From NCBI RefSeq assembly GCF_900010725.2, contig NZ_LR734863.1, positions 34,039-81,448 of the forward strand: DNA of 47,410 nucleotides, written 5' to 3'. The stretch comes from Planktothrix serta PCC 8927. Its GTDB lineage: Bacteria; Cyanobacteriota; Cyanobacteriia; Cyanobacteriales; Microcoleaceae. Shown in pieces: positions 32,634 to 39,799 of the stretch. How positions within the stretch are numbered: the first letter of the stretch is position 1; every line of letters starts with the position of its first letter. The position numbers and the translations under genes were made by a program. A model generated the notes under the pieces. That model was given only the letters and a program-made list of their open reading frames with translations, was not told where the DNA came from and did no database searches.

Positions 32634-34622
32634 TTAGTCAGGAGGTTGATTCTGGGCCCATTTGAACCATTGCAATAGCGATCGCCATCCCTTCAATTTG
32701 CGTAACCCTGGTGCGGGTATCGTCGCTAAACTTTCCACAGAAATTAACGCCGCATATTGTAATCCTAAAAAACTATCTACTGCTGCATAAGCTCCGCCGA
32801 GGGTTATTGCACCTGCGGCATACATTCGACCCCCCGGAAACGAAATTCCAGCACCATTAAGACTCCGCATTTCCACCAGTTCAAAATCATTCGCCACACT
32901 CAACCTTCCCAAGGCATTTAAAGGCAAATTGTAATGAATAACTAAATCTTTTAATAAGGGATTTGTATTCACTTTAGCATCTAAACCCGTGGCATCAATA
33001 ATAAAATCAGCTTCTAACTGAAGATGAGCATTTAATCCCTGTTCTCGAATAGTTGTTAATGTGCGACCTTGAGGAGTCCGTTCAACCTGTTCAACAGTTC
33101 CAAATGTAATCCGATACCATCCTTGGCTTAGTCCTTGATTCATCATATTTCGCCAATCTTTACGATTAGCTGTAGTGGTTCCTCCCCACTGTTCTAAAAG
33201 TTTTAAACGATCTGGATCATTAGCAGTTTCTAATTGTTGGCGTAAGTCACCGCCCCAACAAGCTTTAGGCCAGTTAAAAGGTTGAAATTCAAAATGATTT
33301 TCTACGGTTCTTTGTGCTTGTTCAAATTGATTTCCTTGAGCTTTGGGCGATCGCATTAAATGTAAAATTTGGATATTATAATTTCTCTGTCTGGCTTCAT
33401 AAAGTCGCTGTAAAATTCGAGAAGCCACAATTCCCCGACCTCGGATAATTACCGTTCCTCCTGATTGTTCTAATTGTTCATAAATATGTTGATGATTTTC
33501 ATAGGCGTTGACAACGGATTTAAAATCTTGTGTTTTTTCTCGATAAGCTTGTAAATCGGAGAGAAATTGAATCGCGGGATAGCCTGTGGCTAAATGAACA
33601 TATCGCGCTAAAATAAAACCATGATCTCGCCGATTTTCTGTTGAACGAGAATAGGCGATCGCATAACGTCCATCAACTGTTTTTCTAATACTTTTAACTC
33701 GTCCATAGCGATAAATTTTTGACCAATGAATCCGATTAGCTTCTCGATCAATTGCAGCAAAAACATTCCCAGAACGGGGAGTATAGGTTTCTGCAAAGGT
33801 GGGTTCTGCAAACACTTGCCACAGTAAATTTAAAGCCGTTGAAAATCCTCCTTTTCCGAATTCTGTATAAGCTTCTCTCAAAGCATAACTCGGCCATCCC
33901 CAAATATTATCGGGACAAGAATCGGAGTTAGAACGTAACCGCTCATAGGCAGGAATTTGGGAATTTAAACACAACTGTTGATAACGATTATAGGGTTTAC
34001 TTTCCATCCCTAATGCGATAATTTGATTGGATTTAATCCCAGAAATTCTTAATAAATCCGCCCAAATAAAACTTCCTAATCCTGCGCCAATAGTGAGATA
34101 TTCTATTTCATGAATGGGTAATCCTGTGGCTTGTAATTGTTGTAAAGAAACTTGAAGCGGATGTAAAAATGATGCCGGGGGAAAACGTTCCGTTGTCGGT
34201 GAAGAAATTGTGGCAACAGAAATAGAGGGATCGGGTAAATCTGTTTTTGGATTAAAGGAAATTTGGGATAATTGTTGTGTCGAAGTTGTCAAGACATGGG
34301 TAACTAAAGAAATGGTAATATTATAGTTAGCAATTTGTAAGGTATCCCCATCTTGAACAGAACAACGGGTTTGAGAAATTCCATTAATTAGAATTCCATT
34401 TCGGCTTCCGGTATCTGTCACCATTAAATTCCCTTGTTCCCAAGTAATTAACCCATGAAAACGGGAAACTCTTTCTCCATTTAAAACAATCCGAGAAACC
34501 CGTTCTCCATTAACCGTAGAAGGCATTCGTTCAAAAACCCGTCCTAATGCAATGGGAGGATTTAGAACAGGGGTTCGCCATTCTCCTGTTTCTAAGTGTT
34601 GCCAACTCAGTCGAATTTGCAT
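32634..34622 (-). CDS. FHA domain fused to FAD/NAD(P)-binding oxidoreductase-like protein
   Basis: A 662-aa fusion. Residues about 1-105 are a forkhead-associated phosphothreonine-binding domain (IALGRVF, RVSRFHGLITWEQGNLMV, DTGSRNGILINGISQ, VQDGDTLQIANYNI). From about 170 to the end is a Rossmann-type flavoprotein-like region: dinucleotide strand IEYLTIGAGLGSFIWADLL, a second binding strand GGTVIIRGRGIVASRILQRL, and the closing DFIIDATGLDAKVNTNPLLKD and GGRMYAAGAITLGGAYAAVD. The enzyme reaction is unknown. FHA domains read Ser/Thr-kinase phosphorylation, so enzyme location or activity may be controlled by a Hanks-type kinase; none is in the window. It starts 33 bp after the FHA/zinc-ribbon gene stop, forming an operon with it. 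Confidence 0.85.
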   Translation of the reverse strand: MQIRLSWQHLETGEWRTPVLNPPIALGRVFERMPSTVNGERVSRIVLNGERVSRFHGLITWEQGNLMVTDTGSRNGILINGISQTRCSVQDGDTLQIANYNITISLVTHVLTTSTQQLSQISFNPKTDLPDPSISVATISSPTTERFPPASFLHPLQVSLQQLQATGLPIHEIEYLTIGAGLGSFIWADLLRISGIKSNQIIALGMESKPYNRYQQLCLNSQIPAYERLRSNSDSCPDNIWGWPSYALREAYTEFGKGGFSTALNLLWQVFAEPTFAETYTPRSGNVFAAIDREANRIHWSKIYRYGRVKSIRKTVDGRYAIAYSRSTENRRDHGFILARYVHLATGYPAIQFLSDLQAYREKTQDFKSVVNAYENHQHIYEQLEQSGGTVIIRGRGIVASRILQRLYEARQRNYNIQILHLMRSPKAQGNQFEQAQRTVENHFEFQPFNWPKACWGGDLRQQLETANDPDRLKLLEQWGGTTTANRKDWRNMMNQGLSQGWYRITFGTVEQVERTPQGRTLTTIREQGLNAHLQLEADFIIDATGLDAKVNTNPLLKDLVIHYNLPLNALGRLSVANDFELVEMRSLNGAGISFPGGRMYAAGAITLGGAYAAVDSFLGLQYAALISVESLATIPAPGLRKLKGWRSLLQWFKWAQNQPPD

Positions 34623-34655
34623 TCGTTTTTTAATCTTTATTCCGAGGATTATAGT

Positions 34656-35192
34656 TTAATGTTCGGTGGATAAAACCACACTAATTGCTGCTGCTAAAGA
34701 CGTTCCACACCAAGGGCACCCTGAATTTAACTGTTGATAAGAGGAAATGCGATCGCATTTAGGACACTGTAAACCATATTGTACAGGATTTGGATTAACA
34801 CTGGCTATTTCTATTGCTTCATCGGGTAAAAATAATCGTGTTGGCGGAATTAAAAATGGCGATAAAGAAACTGCGACGACTTCCAGTTGTTGCTGTCCTA
34901 ATTGCAAATGACTACCCACATTTAAGGGAAGTTCACCTGTAATTAGCTTTTGATGATTAATAATTGGAGGGTTGGTTTCTCGTAAATTTCTGAGATAAAA
35001 GTTATGCTTAGTTTGATTAAAAAAAATTTCAATATGTAACCCCGATACTGTGGGATGAGATAAGACAAGATCGCAGCGTGTTGGATCTCGTCCGATGCGA
35101 ATAGTTCCCGGATGTTTTGTGGGGTGTTGATCATTCAAGGTTTGAGTGCGGGACTGACCTGCTTCTGTCCACTTTAGCGTCAGTTCATTCAT
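34656..35192 (-). CDS. FHA domain protein with C-terminal zinc ribbon
   Basis: A 178-aa protein: FHA domain at about 20-105 (TIRIGRDPTRCDLVLSHPTV then SGLHIEIFFNQT, LRNLRETNPPIIN, LPLNVGSHLQLGQQQLEVV) and a C-terminal zinc ribbon with CPKCDRIS and CPWCGTSL (two CxxC pairs) at about 144-166. It binds phosphothreonine ligands by family knowledge. It lies directly upstream of the FHA-oxidoreductase gene on the same strand (33 bp), so the two FHA proteins are probably made together. ATG 35192 is in frame with the conserved N-terminus. The zinc ribbon suggests interaction with protein or nucleic acid; which is not determinable. Confidence 0.85.
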   Translation of the reverse strand: MNELTLKWTEAGQSRTQTLNDQHPTKHPGTIRIGRDPTRCDLVLSHPTVSGLHIEIFFNQTKHNFYLRNLRETNPPIINHQKLITGELPLNVGSHLQLGQQQLEVVAVSLSPFLIPPTRLFLPDEAIEIASVNPNPVQYGLQCPKCDRISSYQQLNSGCPWCGTSLAAAISVVLSTEH

Positions 35193-35553
35193 GAGAATTA
35201 ATAATTAAACCGGACGATTTCTCTTTCCGTTGACTGAATTCTATTTCAGGTTATTCTTAACTTTCAATTTTATTCTAATTTTCCGAGTCAATGGATTTTG
35301 TTCATAAAAAATAATGTATAGCAAGTCTAAATGATTTGTGATCAAAACCTGTAGGGGTGGCGTCCCTCCCAACCCAGATTCCAAGAGGGTTAGGAGGGAC
35401 ACCACCCCTACGATAAAATATTACAACCCCTACACGGATTCCTATATAATAATTCAGAGTCAGGGTTTGAGACTGATCAATCTGAATCGGGAAAAAATCA
35501 TCACTGTCAATAGTCTATTCTATTAATCCATTCACTTATAATTTTTATTAATC
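35193..35553. other. 361-bp divergent intergenic region
   Basis: This separates the FHA operon from the RmlD-like gene and must contain both promoters. Its only clear structure is the 61-bp hairpin repeat at 35351-35411. A short open frame beginning in that repeat (35338) reads as translated repeat DNA and is not a gene. Confidence 0.6.
35351..35411. repeat. 61-bp hairpin repeat (gtaggggtggcg...)
   Basis: 25-bp arms gtaggggtggcgtccctccc... (35351-35375) and ...gagggacaccacccctac (35387-35411), separated by 11 nt, with two mismatches that are G-T wobbles if transcribed from the minus strand. The gtagggg terminus resembles that of the MITE-like element at 4811-5012, so they may be related. Confidence 0.75.
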
Positions 35554-36429
35554 ATGAATAAGCTGTTAATTACAGGAGCAAGCGGTTTTTTAGGATGGCA
35601 TCTTTGCCATATTGCTCAAACTGAATGGCAGGTCTATGGGATTAGCCATTCTAAAATTATTGATCTTCCTAATATTAATATGATTAAAGCAGATTTGACG
35701 GATTTTCAAGCTCTAAAAAATCTATTTCAACAAATTAAACCGGATGCAGTTATTCATGCTGCGGCTCAATCTCAACCGAACTTTTGTCAACAGTATCCTG
35801 AACTATCTTATCAAATTAATGTCAGGGTTTCGCTAGAAATTGCTGATCTCTGTGCTGAGTTGAATATTCCTTGTGTTTTCACTTCAACGGACTTAGTATT
35901 TAATGGATTAAATGCTCCTTATCAGGAAACCGATCCTGTATGTCCAGTTAGTTATTATGGAGAACAAAAAGTATTAGCTGAACAGGGAATATTAGAACGC
36001 TATCCCAGAACAGCAATTTGTAGAATGTCATTAATGTTTGGTGATGTTCCTGACCATGCGACCAGTTTTATTCAACCTTTTATTCAAACGCTGAAACAGG
36101 GAAAAGAGTTAAATTTATTTATTGATGAATTTAGAACCCCCGTGAGTGGAACTACCGCAGCCAAGGGATTATTATTAGCATTAAAAACAACTCCAGAAAT
36201 TCTCCATTTAGGCGGGAAAGAACGTCTTTCTCGGTATGAATTTGGCAAACTCATGGCAGAGGTTTTAGAGCTTCCTTCCCATTTAATTAAACCCTGTTCT
36301 CAAGGGGATATTAAAATGTCTGCACCCCGTCCTCCTGATGTTTCTTTAGATAGTTCTAAAGCCTTTAATTTAGGCTATAAATATTTATCTATCCGAGAAG
36401 AATTACAACAATTAATTCTTAAATTGTAG
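35554..36429 (+). CDS. RmlD-like NAD(P)-dependent sugar-nucleotide reductase/epimerase
   Basis: A 291-aa extended short-chain dehydrogenase most like dTDP-4-dehydrorhamnose reductase (RmlD). The nucleotide-binding motif LLITGASGFLGWHL is at the N-terminus. AVIHAAAQSQPNFCQQYPEL, the strand CVFTSTDLVFNG and the active-site YYGEQKVLAE (YxxxK) follow, with the C-terminal substrate part GKERLSRYEFGKLMAEVL. It would reduce or epimerise a nucleotide-activated sugar in the cytoplasm for surface polysaccharide. No other rml or glycosyl genes are nearby, so substrate is open. ATG 35554 begins the conserved motif at once. Confidence 0.88.
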   Translation: MNKLLITGASGFLGWHLCHIAQTEWQVYGISHSKIIDLPNINMIKADLTDFQALKNLFQQIKPDAVIHAAAQSQPNFCQQYPELSYQINVRVSLEIADLCAELNIPCVFTSTDLVFNGLNAPYQETDPVCPVSYYGEQKVLAEQGILERYPRTAICRMSLMFGDVPDHATSFIQPFIQTLKQGKELNLFIDEFRTPVSGTTAAKGLLLALKTTPEILHLGGKERLSRYEFGKLMAEVLELPSHLIKPCSQGDIKMSAPRPPDVSLDSSKAFNLGYKYLSIREELQQLILKL

Positions 36430-36499
36430 GATGATATCAATCTAATATTTTAGAAGGTTCTTCGCTTTGAAAGATTGTTGCGATCGCATATATCCTATA

Positions 36500-36541
36500 T
36501 TTTGGGTTTATATTAACTTATATTATAATTTAAACCCAAAA
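36500..36541. terminator. 11-bp hairpin downstream of the RmlD-like gene
   Basis: ttttgggttta (36500-36510) pairs perfectly with taaacccaaaa (36531-36541) around a 20-nt AT-only-like loop. It sits between the reductase gene and the promoter of the next gene and may end the first transcript or act as an operator for the second. Confidence 0.5.
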
Positions 36542-36550
36542 CAGTAATAG

Positions 36551-36594
36551 TGCTATAATACATTATATCTGCATTGCTTTTCAGTAGGGGAGGA
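36551..36594 (+). promoter_or_regulatory. Extended -10 promoter and strong Shine-Dalgarno for the 36602 gene
   Basis: tgctataat (36551-36559) is an extended -10 (TGn-TATAAT). No good -35 is seen at 17 bp. aggggagga at 36586-36594 is an unusually strong Shine-Dalgarno seven bases before ATG 36602. It would give a short leader of about 35 nt. Confidence 0.5.
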
Positions 36595-36601
36595 ATGGTA
36601 A

Positions 36602-37345
36602 ATGGTAGATGGAATTGCATTATGCAAAGAAAAAAAACGATTTGATGAGAGTGCTATTGATGCTAAAAGTATAGAGTATTTTCTCCAAGCCTATCTTAAT
36701 CCTAATTCCTTAGATGATGAGATTCAAGAGTTTTTTAGGGAGATTGCTGCACTCAAAGGCAAAAGTGTACAAGATACATTAAAAGAAATGGAACAAGGTA
36801 CACAAAAATACCTTGAAGCTATTGATATGGAAATTTCATTTAAAAATGATATTCCGACCGATATAGAAAAATATGTCGATAAAATCAAAAAATTATCAGA
36901 AGGGATAGAATCTTGTTGGGATTTATTTTCCGCAGAAAGCCATAATTTCTTTATAAAATTGGCTTATGATTTCTCTTGTCAATATGGTATTAAATTGCAG
37001 GGATGGAGAGGTTTACAAGTTAAACTAAAACTACTTTTACCTTCTCTCCAAAGCGGAAAAAATTTATTTAAAGACTATCAAGATTCTTTTTTACTGATTC
37101 CTCAAGCTGTTGATCGAGCCGTTGAACTGAGAAAATCTAAATCAACATCACAGTTATGGTCTACAGCCCAAACTTTGTTAAAACAAGCGAAACTAACTCC
37201 TGTAAAACAACCGAAGTTATCATCTTTTTTAAAGCATTTAGGACAAACTCCAGAGGAACAAATCAAAAACAATCAAGCTGCAATGAATTGGGCTAAAGAA
37301 AGATTACAAACTATTCAAGCTAAATGGAATGAAGAGCTATCTTAG
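36602..37345 (+). CDS. Hypothetical protein, 247 aa, next to the ATPase-nuclease pair
   Basis: I do not recognise a family. The protein is rich in Lys/Glu/Ser and looks mostly helical (FDESAIDAKSIEYFLQAYL; KYVDKIKKLSEGIESCWDLF; DRAVELRKSKSTSQLWSTAQ; MNWAKERLQTIQAKWNEEL). No signal peptide, membrane span or catalytic motif is visible. It has a strong Shine-Dalgarno and an extended -10 promoter. It is convergent with the nuclease gene, with 35 bp between the stops. A resemblance in texture to the accessory proteins of conflict systems is only an impression. An overlapping ATG at 36595 is in another frame and quickly stops. Confidence 0.7.
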   Translation: MVDGIALCKEKKRFDESAIDAKSIEYFLQAYLNPNSLDDEIQEFFREIAALKGKSVQDTLKEMEQGTQKYLEAIDMEISFKNDIPTDIEKYVDKIKKLSEGIESCWDLFSAESHNFFIKLAYDFSCQYGIKLQGWRGLQVKLKLLLPSLQSGKNLFKDYQDSFLLIPQAVDRAVELRKSKSTSQLWSTAQTLLKQAKLTPVKQPKLSSFLKHLGQTPEEQIKNNQAAMNWAKERLQTIQAKWNEELS

Positions 37346-37380
37346 AGAAGAGTTTTTAGAAGCATTTCATGATATAGTTT

Positions 37381-37929
37381 TTAGATCAAGTGATTAAATT
37401 CAAGATGTTTCGGGGAGCTAATTTTTAGCATTCGCTCTGGACGATCATGAATAGCTGTTTTAGTCCGTGATGGTTTCTTAGAAACACTAATATTCTTAAT
37501 ACTAATAAAACGATATTTATAACCTTTGAGAAAATTTCGATTATTCCAAAATAACTGACCTATTTCCCGACAATAAGCAACAAAACACTGTGCTCCTTTA
37601 AGCTGTTGGATGATTTCTTCTTCCAATCCTCCTTTTCCTGCTTTCATCTCAATACAGACAATAACCTTTTGGGTTTCTGTATTAGCAATAATGACAAAAT
37701 CTGCACGCTTACATTCATGCTTTTTTCCTTGGAAAACTTCATAAGCCAGATTAAAGTTATCTGCTTTTATAATAATAACTTCATTGTCCTCTGGCATTCC
37801 ATGAATTGTGACCGAATAGTTTGCAGGTGGAGGTTCTCTGAGTATAACTTTCTTTTTATTATAGTGATTTTCTAATGGGACTGTAGCAGTTTCTTTAATC
37901 ATCTGTTTCAGAATAGCAATATCAGACAT
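37381..37929 (-). CDS. Putative PD-(D/E)XK nuclease partner of the AAA ATPase
   Basis: A 182-aa protein with a readable PD-(D/E)XK core: Asp77 in CKRADFVIIAN, then, after a beta-hairpin, Glu94 and Lys96 in VIVCIEMKAGKGG, followed by the QLKGAQCFVAYC helix/strand typical of the fold. Glu64 in AYEVF may be an extra acidic ligand. These features predict a metal-dependent DNA or RNA nuclease. Its ATG 37929 overlaps the ATPase stop (TAATG), so the two proteins are translationally coupled; an in-frame start 15 bases upstream is less likely. By context it is the effector of an ATPase-nuclease conflict module similar in logic to Septu or Gabija, but the nuclease type is different. No family name is known to me. 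Confidence 0.7.
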   Translation of the reverse strand: MSDIAILKQMIKETATVPLENHYNKKKVILREPPPANYSVTIHGMPEDNEVIIIKADNFNLAYEVFQGKKHECKRADFVIIANTETQKVIVCIEMKAGKGGLEEEIIQQLKGAQCFVAYCREIGQLFWNNRNFLKGYKYRFISIKNISVSKKPSRTKTAIHDRPERMLKISSPKHLEFNHLI

Positions 37930-39314
37930 TACTCCGCACCCCAAACAATTGATTCTTGAATTCGGTTCATGGTTTCAATTGTTGGATCGAAACTACGAGC
38001 ATCAATACCAAGTTCTGGGTTAATATCTGCGGATGTTAAAGTTTGACATTTCGTTTTTTTCTGACTCCCATCTAGTTTTATAAGTGCTTCTTCTGCAATA
38101 TAGACTTTTATTTGATCATAAGAAATTAGTTCTTCGGGTCGATAACCTTCTTGTTCAGCAATTCGTTTGAGATGGGGTTTATCATGGTTAAGCATGATTA
38201 ATGTATTCAACTCTTTAATAATATAATCGCTGTGAGTCGTTATAAAGACCTTGATTCCAAGATTAACTAATCGAGCGAAAATTCGAGCAAGACGGCGCTG
38301 ATTTTCGGGGTGTAAATTAAGTTCGGGTTCGTCTATTATCAGTAAATCACCCTGTTGCGCTTCATGTCGGAGGTAAAAACCAATATCTAATAGAGAACGC
38401 ACAGCACTAGAACTTTCATCCATTGAAAGTTTAATTCGTTTACCTTTGGGTACATAGTAAAGTTCGTCGTTTTGGGTAATGGTATACTCACCCCCAATAA
38501 TATTAGCAAAATCGACTAATATATCTGGGTAATTCTCGGCAATAAAACTACTTTTTTTGACAAGGGTTTCAAGTTGTCGGATAAAATCTACATTTTTCTT
38601 AATTGGTAGGGCGTAATCGTCATAAACTTTGAATAAAAGCTCCATTGGATTGATATTCTTACCAGTCTGGGTCATTTCTTCAAGCAAGCGATTCCGGGCA
38701 AAATTTAACTCTTTACGAAAAATAGCAACACCTGTTCGCTCTGCACTAGCAATGAAAGGACGAGGAAAAAGCGGAGAAAAAATAATATCTTTCAGAGCAT
38801 CACCAATAGTACGTTTCACAATATCAATCGGAATTTTTATATTTTCTTTCTCAACTAATAAAGTAACAATTAATTTTGTGCTATCTTCAGTTTTAATAAT
38901 TGAAAATATTTCGGTATTTGTAGATCCGATGGTTAGTTCAAATCTGTCTATTAACTTAATATTATTGGTATTGAGTTCTACTTGAAACTCGGTTTTTCTA
39001 AAACGTTCGGTTGATGTTGCAAAAATCTTAGGTAATTGTTGAGTATATTCTTGACAAGCTTTAATAATAATCTGCTCAGACTGTTTAACATATTCTTGTA
39101 TATCAAGATGAATGACCCCATCAGCGAGGAGTTGATCAATTTTGTCATCACTGATTTCAATCGAAAACATCCGTTGCCAAATAGACAAAAAGCCAAATAA
39201 CGCATAAGTGGCATAGGTCTTGCCTGTATTATTACAGCCACATAATATTGTTAAATTGCCAAGCGTGAATTCCGCTTGCTTTAAAACTCCAAGATTTTTG
39301 ACTTTGATTTTCAT
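37929..39314 (-). CDS. AAA/ABC-type (SMC/OLD-like) ATPase
   Basis: A 461-aa ATPase with the ABC/SMC-like head arrangement. Walker A GCNNTGKTYATYA at residues 26-38, a long central insert (about 70-270), a signature-like region MDESSSAVRSLLDIGF, Walker B DLLIIDEPELNLHPENQRRL with the catalytic glutamate, and the switch histidine in VFITTHSDYIIKEL. This is the pattern of AAA family ATPases in OLD, PtuA, and other defence and retron-linked modules. It lacks the TOPRIM nuclease of OLD proteins, and instead is followed by a separate PD-(D/E)XK protein with overlapping stop and start codons. It probably senses a nucleic-acid or phage signal and controls the partner nuclease; that is inferred. ATG 39314 has no obvious Shine-Dalgarno. 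Confidence 0.85.
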   Translation of the reverse strand: MKIKVKNLGVLKQAEFTLGNLTILCGCNNTGKTYATYALFGFLSIWQRMFSIEISDDKIDQLLADGVIHLDIQEYVKQSEQIIIKACQEYTQQLPKIFATSTERFRKTEFQVELNTNNIKLIDRFELTIGSTNTEIFSIIKTEDSTKLIVTLLVEKENIKIPIDIVKRTIGDALKDIIFSPLFPRPFIASAERTGVAIFRKELNFARNRLLEEMTQTGKNINPMELLFKVYDDYALPIKKNVDFIRQLETLVKKSSFIAENYPDILVDFANIIGGEYTITQNDELYYVPKGKRIKLSMDESSSAVRSLLDIGFYLRHEAQQGDLLIIDEPELNLHPENQRRLARIFARLVNLGIKVFITTHSDYIIKELNTLIMLNHDKPHLKRIAEQEGYRPEELISYDQIKVYIAEEALIKLDGSQKKTKCQTLTSADINPELGIDARSFDPTIETMNRIQESIVWGAE

Positions 39315-39341
39315 GATTCTATATAAAGTAATTTGAGTTAA

Positions 39342-39368
39342 AACCCCTCTCCTAATAGGGGAGGGGTT
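39342..39368. terminator. G/C-rich hairpin after the alaS-tail copy
   Basis: aacccctctcct (39342-39353), aat loop, aggggaggggtt (39357-39368), one mismatch. An equivalent hairpin (39766-39786) follows the real alaS stop, so each alaS tail copy carries its own hairpin. On the minus strand it would terminate transcripts coming from the DUF2283 gene. Confidence 0.65.
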
Positions 39369-39382
39369 GGGGCAAAGATTAA

Positions 39383-39475
39383 CTATTTCAACCCATCAAT
39401 TAACTGCATTTTTGCACTCTCTAACGCTGCTTTTAACTTCGTAGCATCCCGACCGCCAGCTTGTGCTAAATTTGG
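39383..39475 (-). pseudogene. alaS: Duplicated alaS 3' end (30 codons plus stop)
   Basis: Read on the minus strand, this gives the C-terminal 30 residues of AlaS and a stop, starting [18 protein letters not shown] and ending QLIDGLK. Against the real gene end (39800-39892) three residues differ (K for Q, M for T, I for V), while most of the ~11 base changes over ~91 bp are synonymous. The fragment has no start and is preceded by an in-frame stop. The synonymous pattern says it diverged as part of a working alaS, so it is likely a foreign or displaced allele end left by integration. Confidence 0.85.
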
Positions 39476-39509
39476 TGTTAGGTTTTGTTAACAATATCCA
39501 CCTAAAAAC

Positions 39510-39728
39510 TTAAATTTTAGCACCCGCTACTAACTGAGCCACTAATGGTTGATCTGTTGATAACTGACTCACAGCTAATACAGAAAACCCTAATAAATTT
39601 CCTTCTTCATCTACTCGTTCCATAATCGCATCATTATCGGTTTCTCGCATATAACCCGGTTTATCGGAAAATAAAACTTCTAAAAAATCCCCTTCTTTAT
39701 CAAAATAAACTTTTACAATTGAAGCCAT
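39510..39728 (-). CDS. DUF2283 domain protein
   Basis: A 72-aa protein of the DUF2283 family (VKVYFDKEGDFLEVLFSD, ETDNDAIMERVDEEGNLLGFSVLAVSQL), a small beta-rich domain. DUF2283 genes are often paired with DUF4258 or other small genes in toxin-antitoxin-like arrangements, but no such partner is here. It has a strong aaggagag Shine-Dalgarno before ATG 39728. Its position is unusual: it sits between the genuine alaS 3' end and the duplicated alaS tail. It is therefore a likely cargo gene of whatever event duplicated that end. Confidence 0.88.
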   Translation of the reverse strand: MASIVKVYFDKEGDFLEVLFSDKPGYMRETDNDAIMERVDEEGNLLGFSVLAVSQLSTDQPLVAQLVAGAKI

Positions 39729-39765
39729 AGTTGCTCTCCTTTCTAAATCTGAGAATATAAAAAGC

Positions 39766-39786
39766 CCCTCCCCTTTTAGGAGAGGG
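39766..39786. terminator. Hairpin after alaS
   Basis: ccctcccct (39766-39774) against aggagaggg (39778-39786), one mismatch, ttt loop. It lies 14 bp beyond the alaS stop on the minus strand and likely terminates alaS. It resembles the hairpin at 39342-39368. Confidence 0.6.
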
Positions 39787-39799
39787 AGTATAAGTTAAC

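Noticed and set aside
34440-34520. Tandem duplication NGERVSR in the FHA domain of the fusion protein
   Set aside because: The two copies differ at DNA level, and the second matches the normal FHA serine-arginine-histidine motif; probably chance or old, not a recent event.
35338-35526. Short plus-strand open frame upstream of the RmlD-like gene
   Set aside because: Its N-terminal third is translated hairpin repeat DNA (35351-35411) and the rest has no protein-like features.
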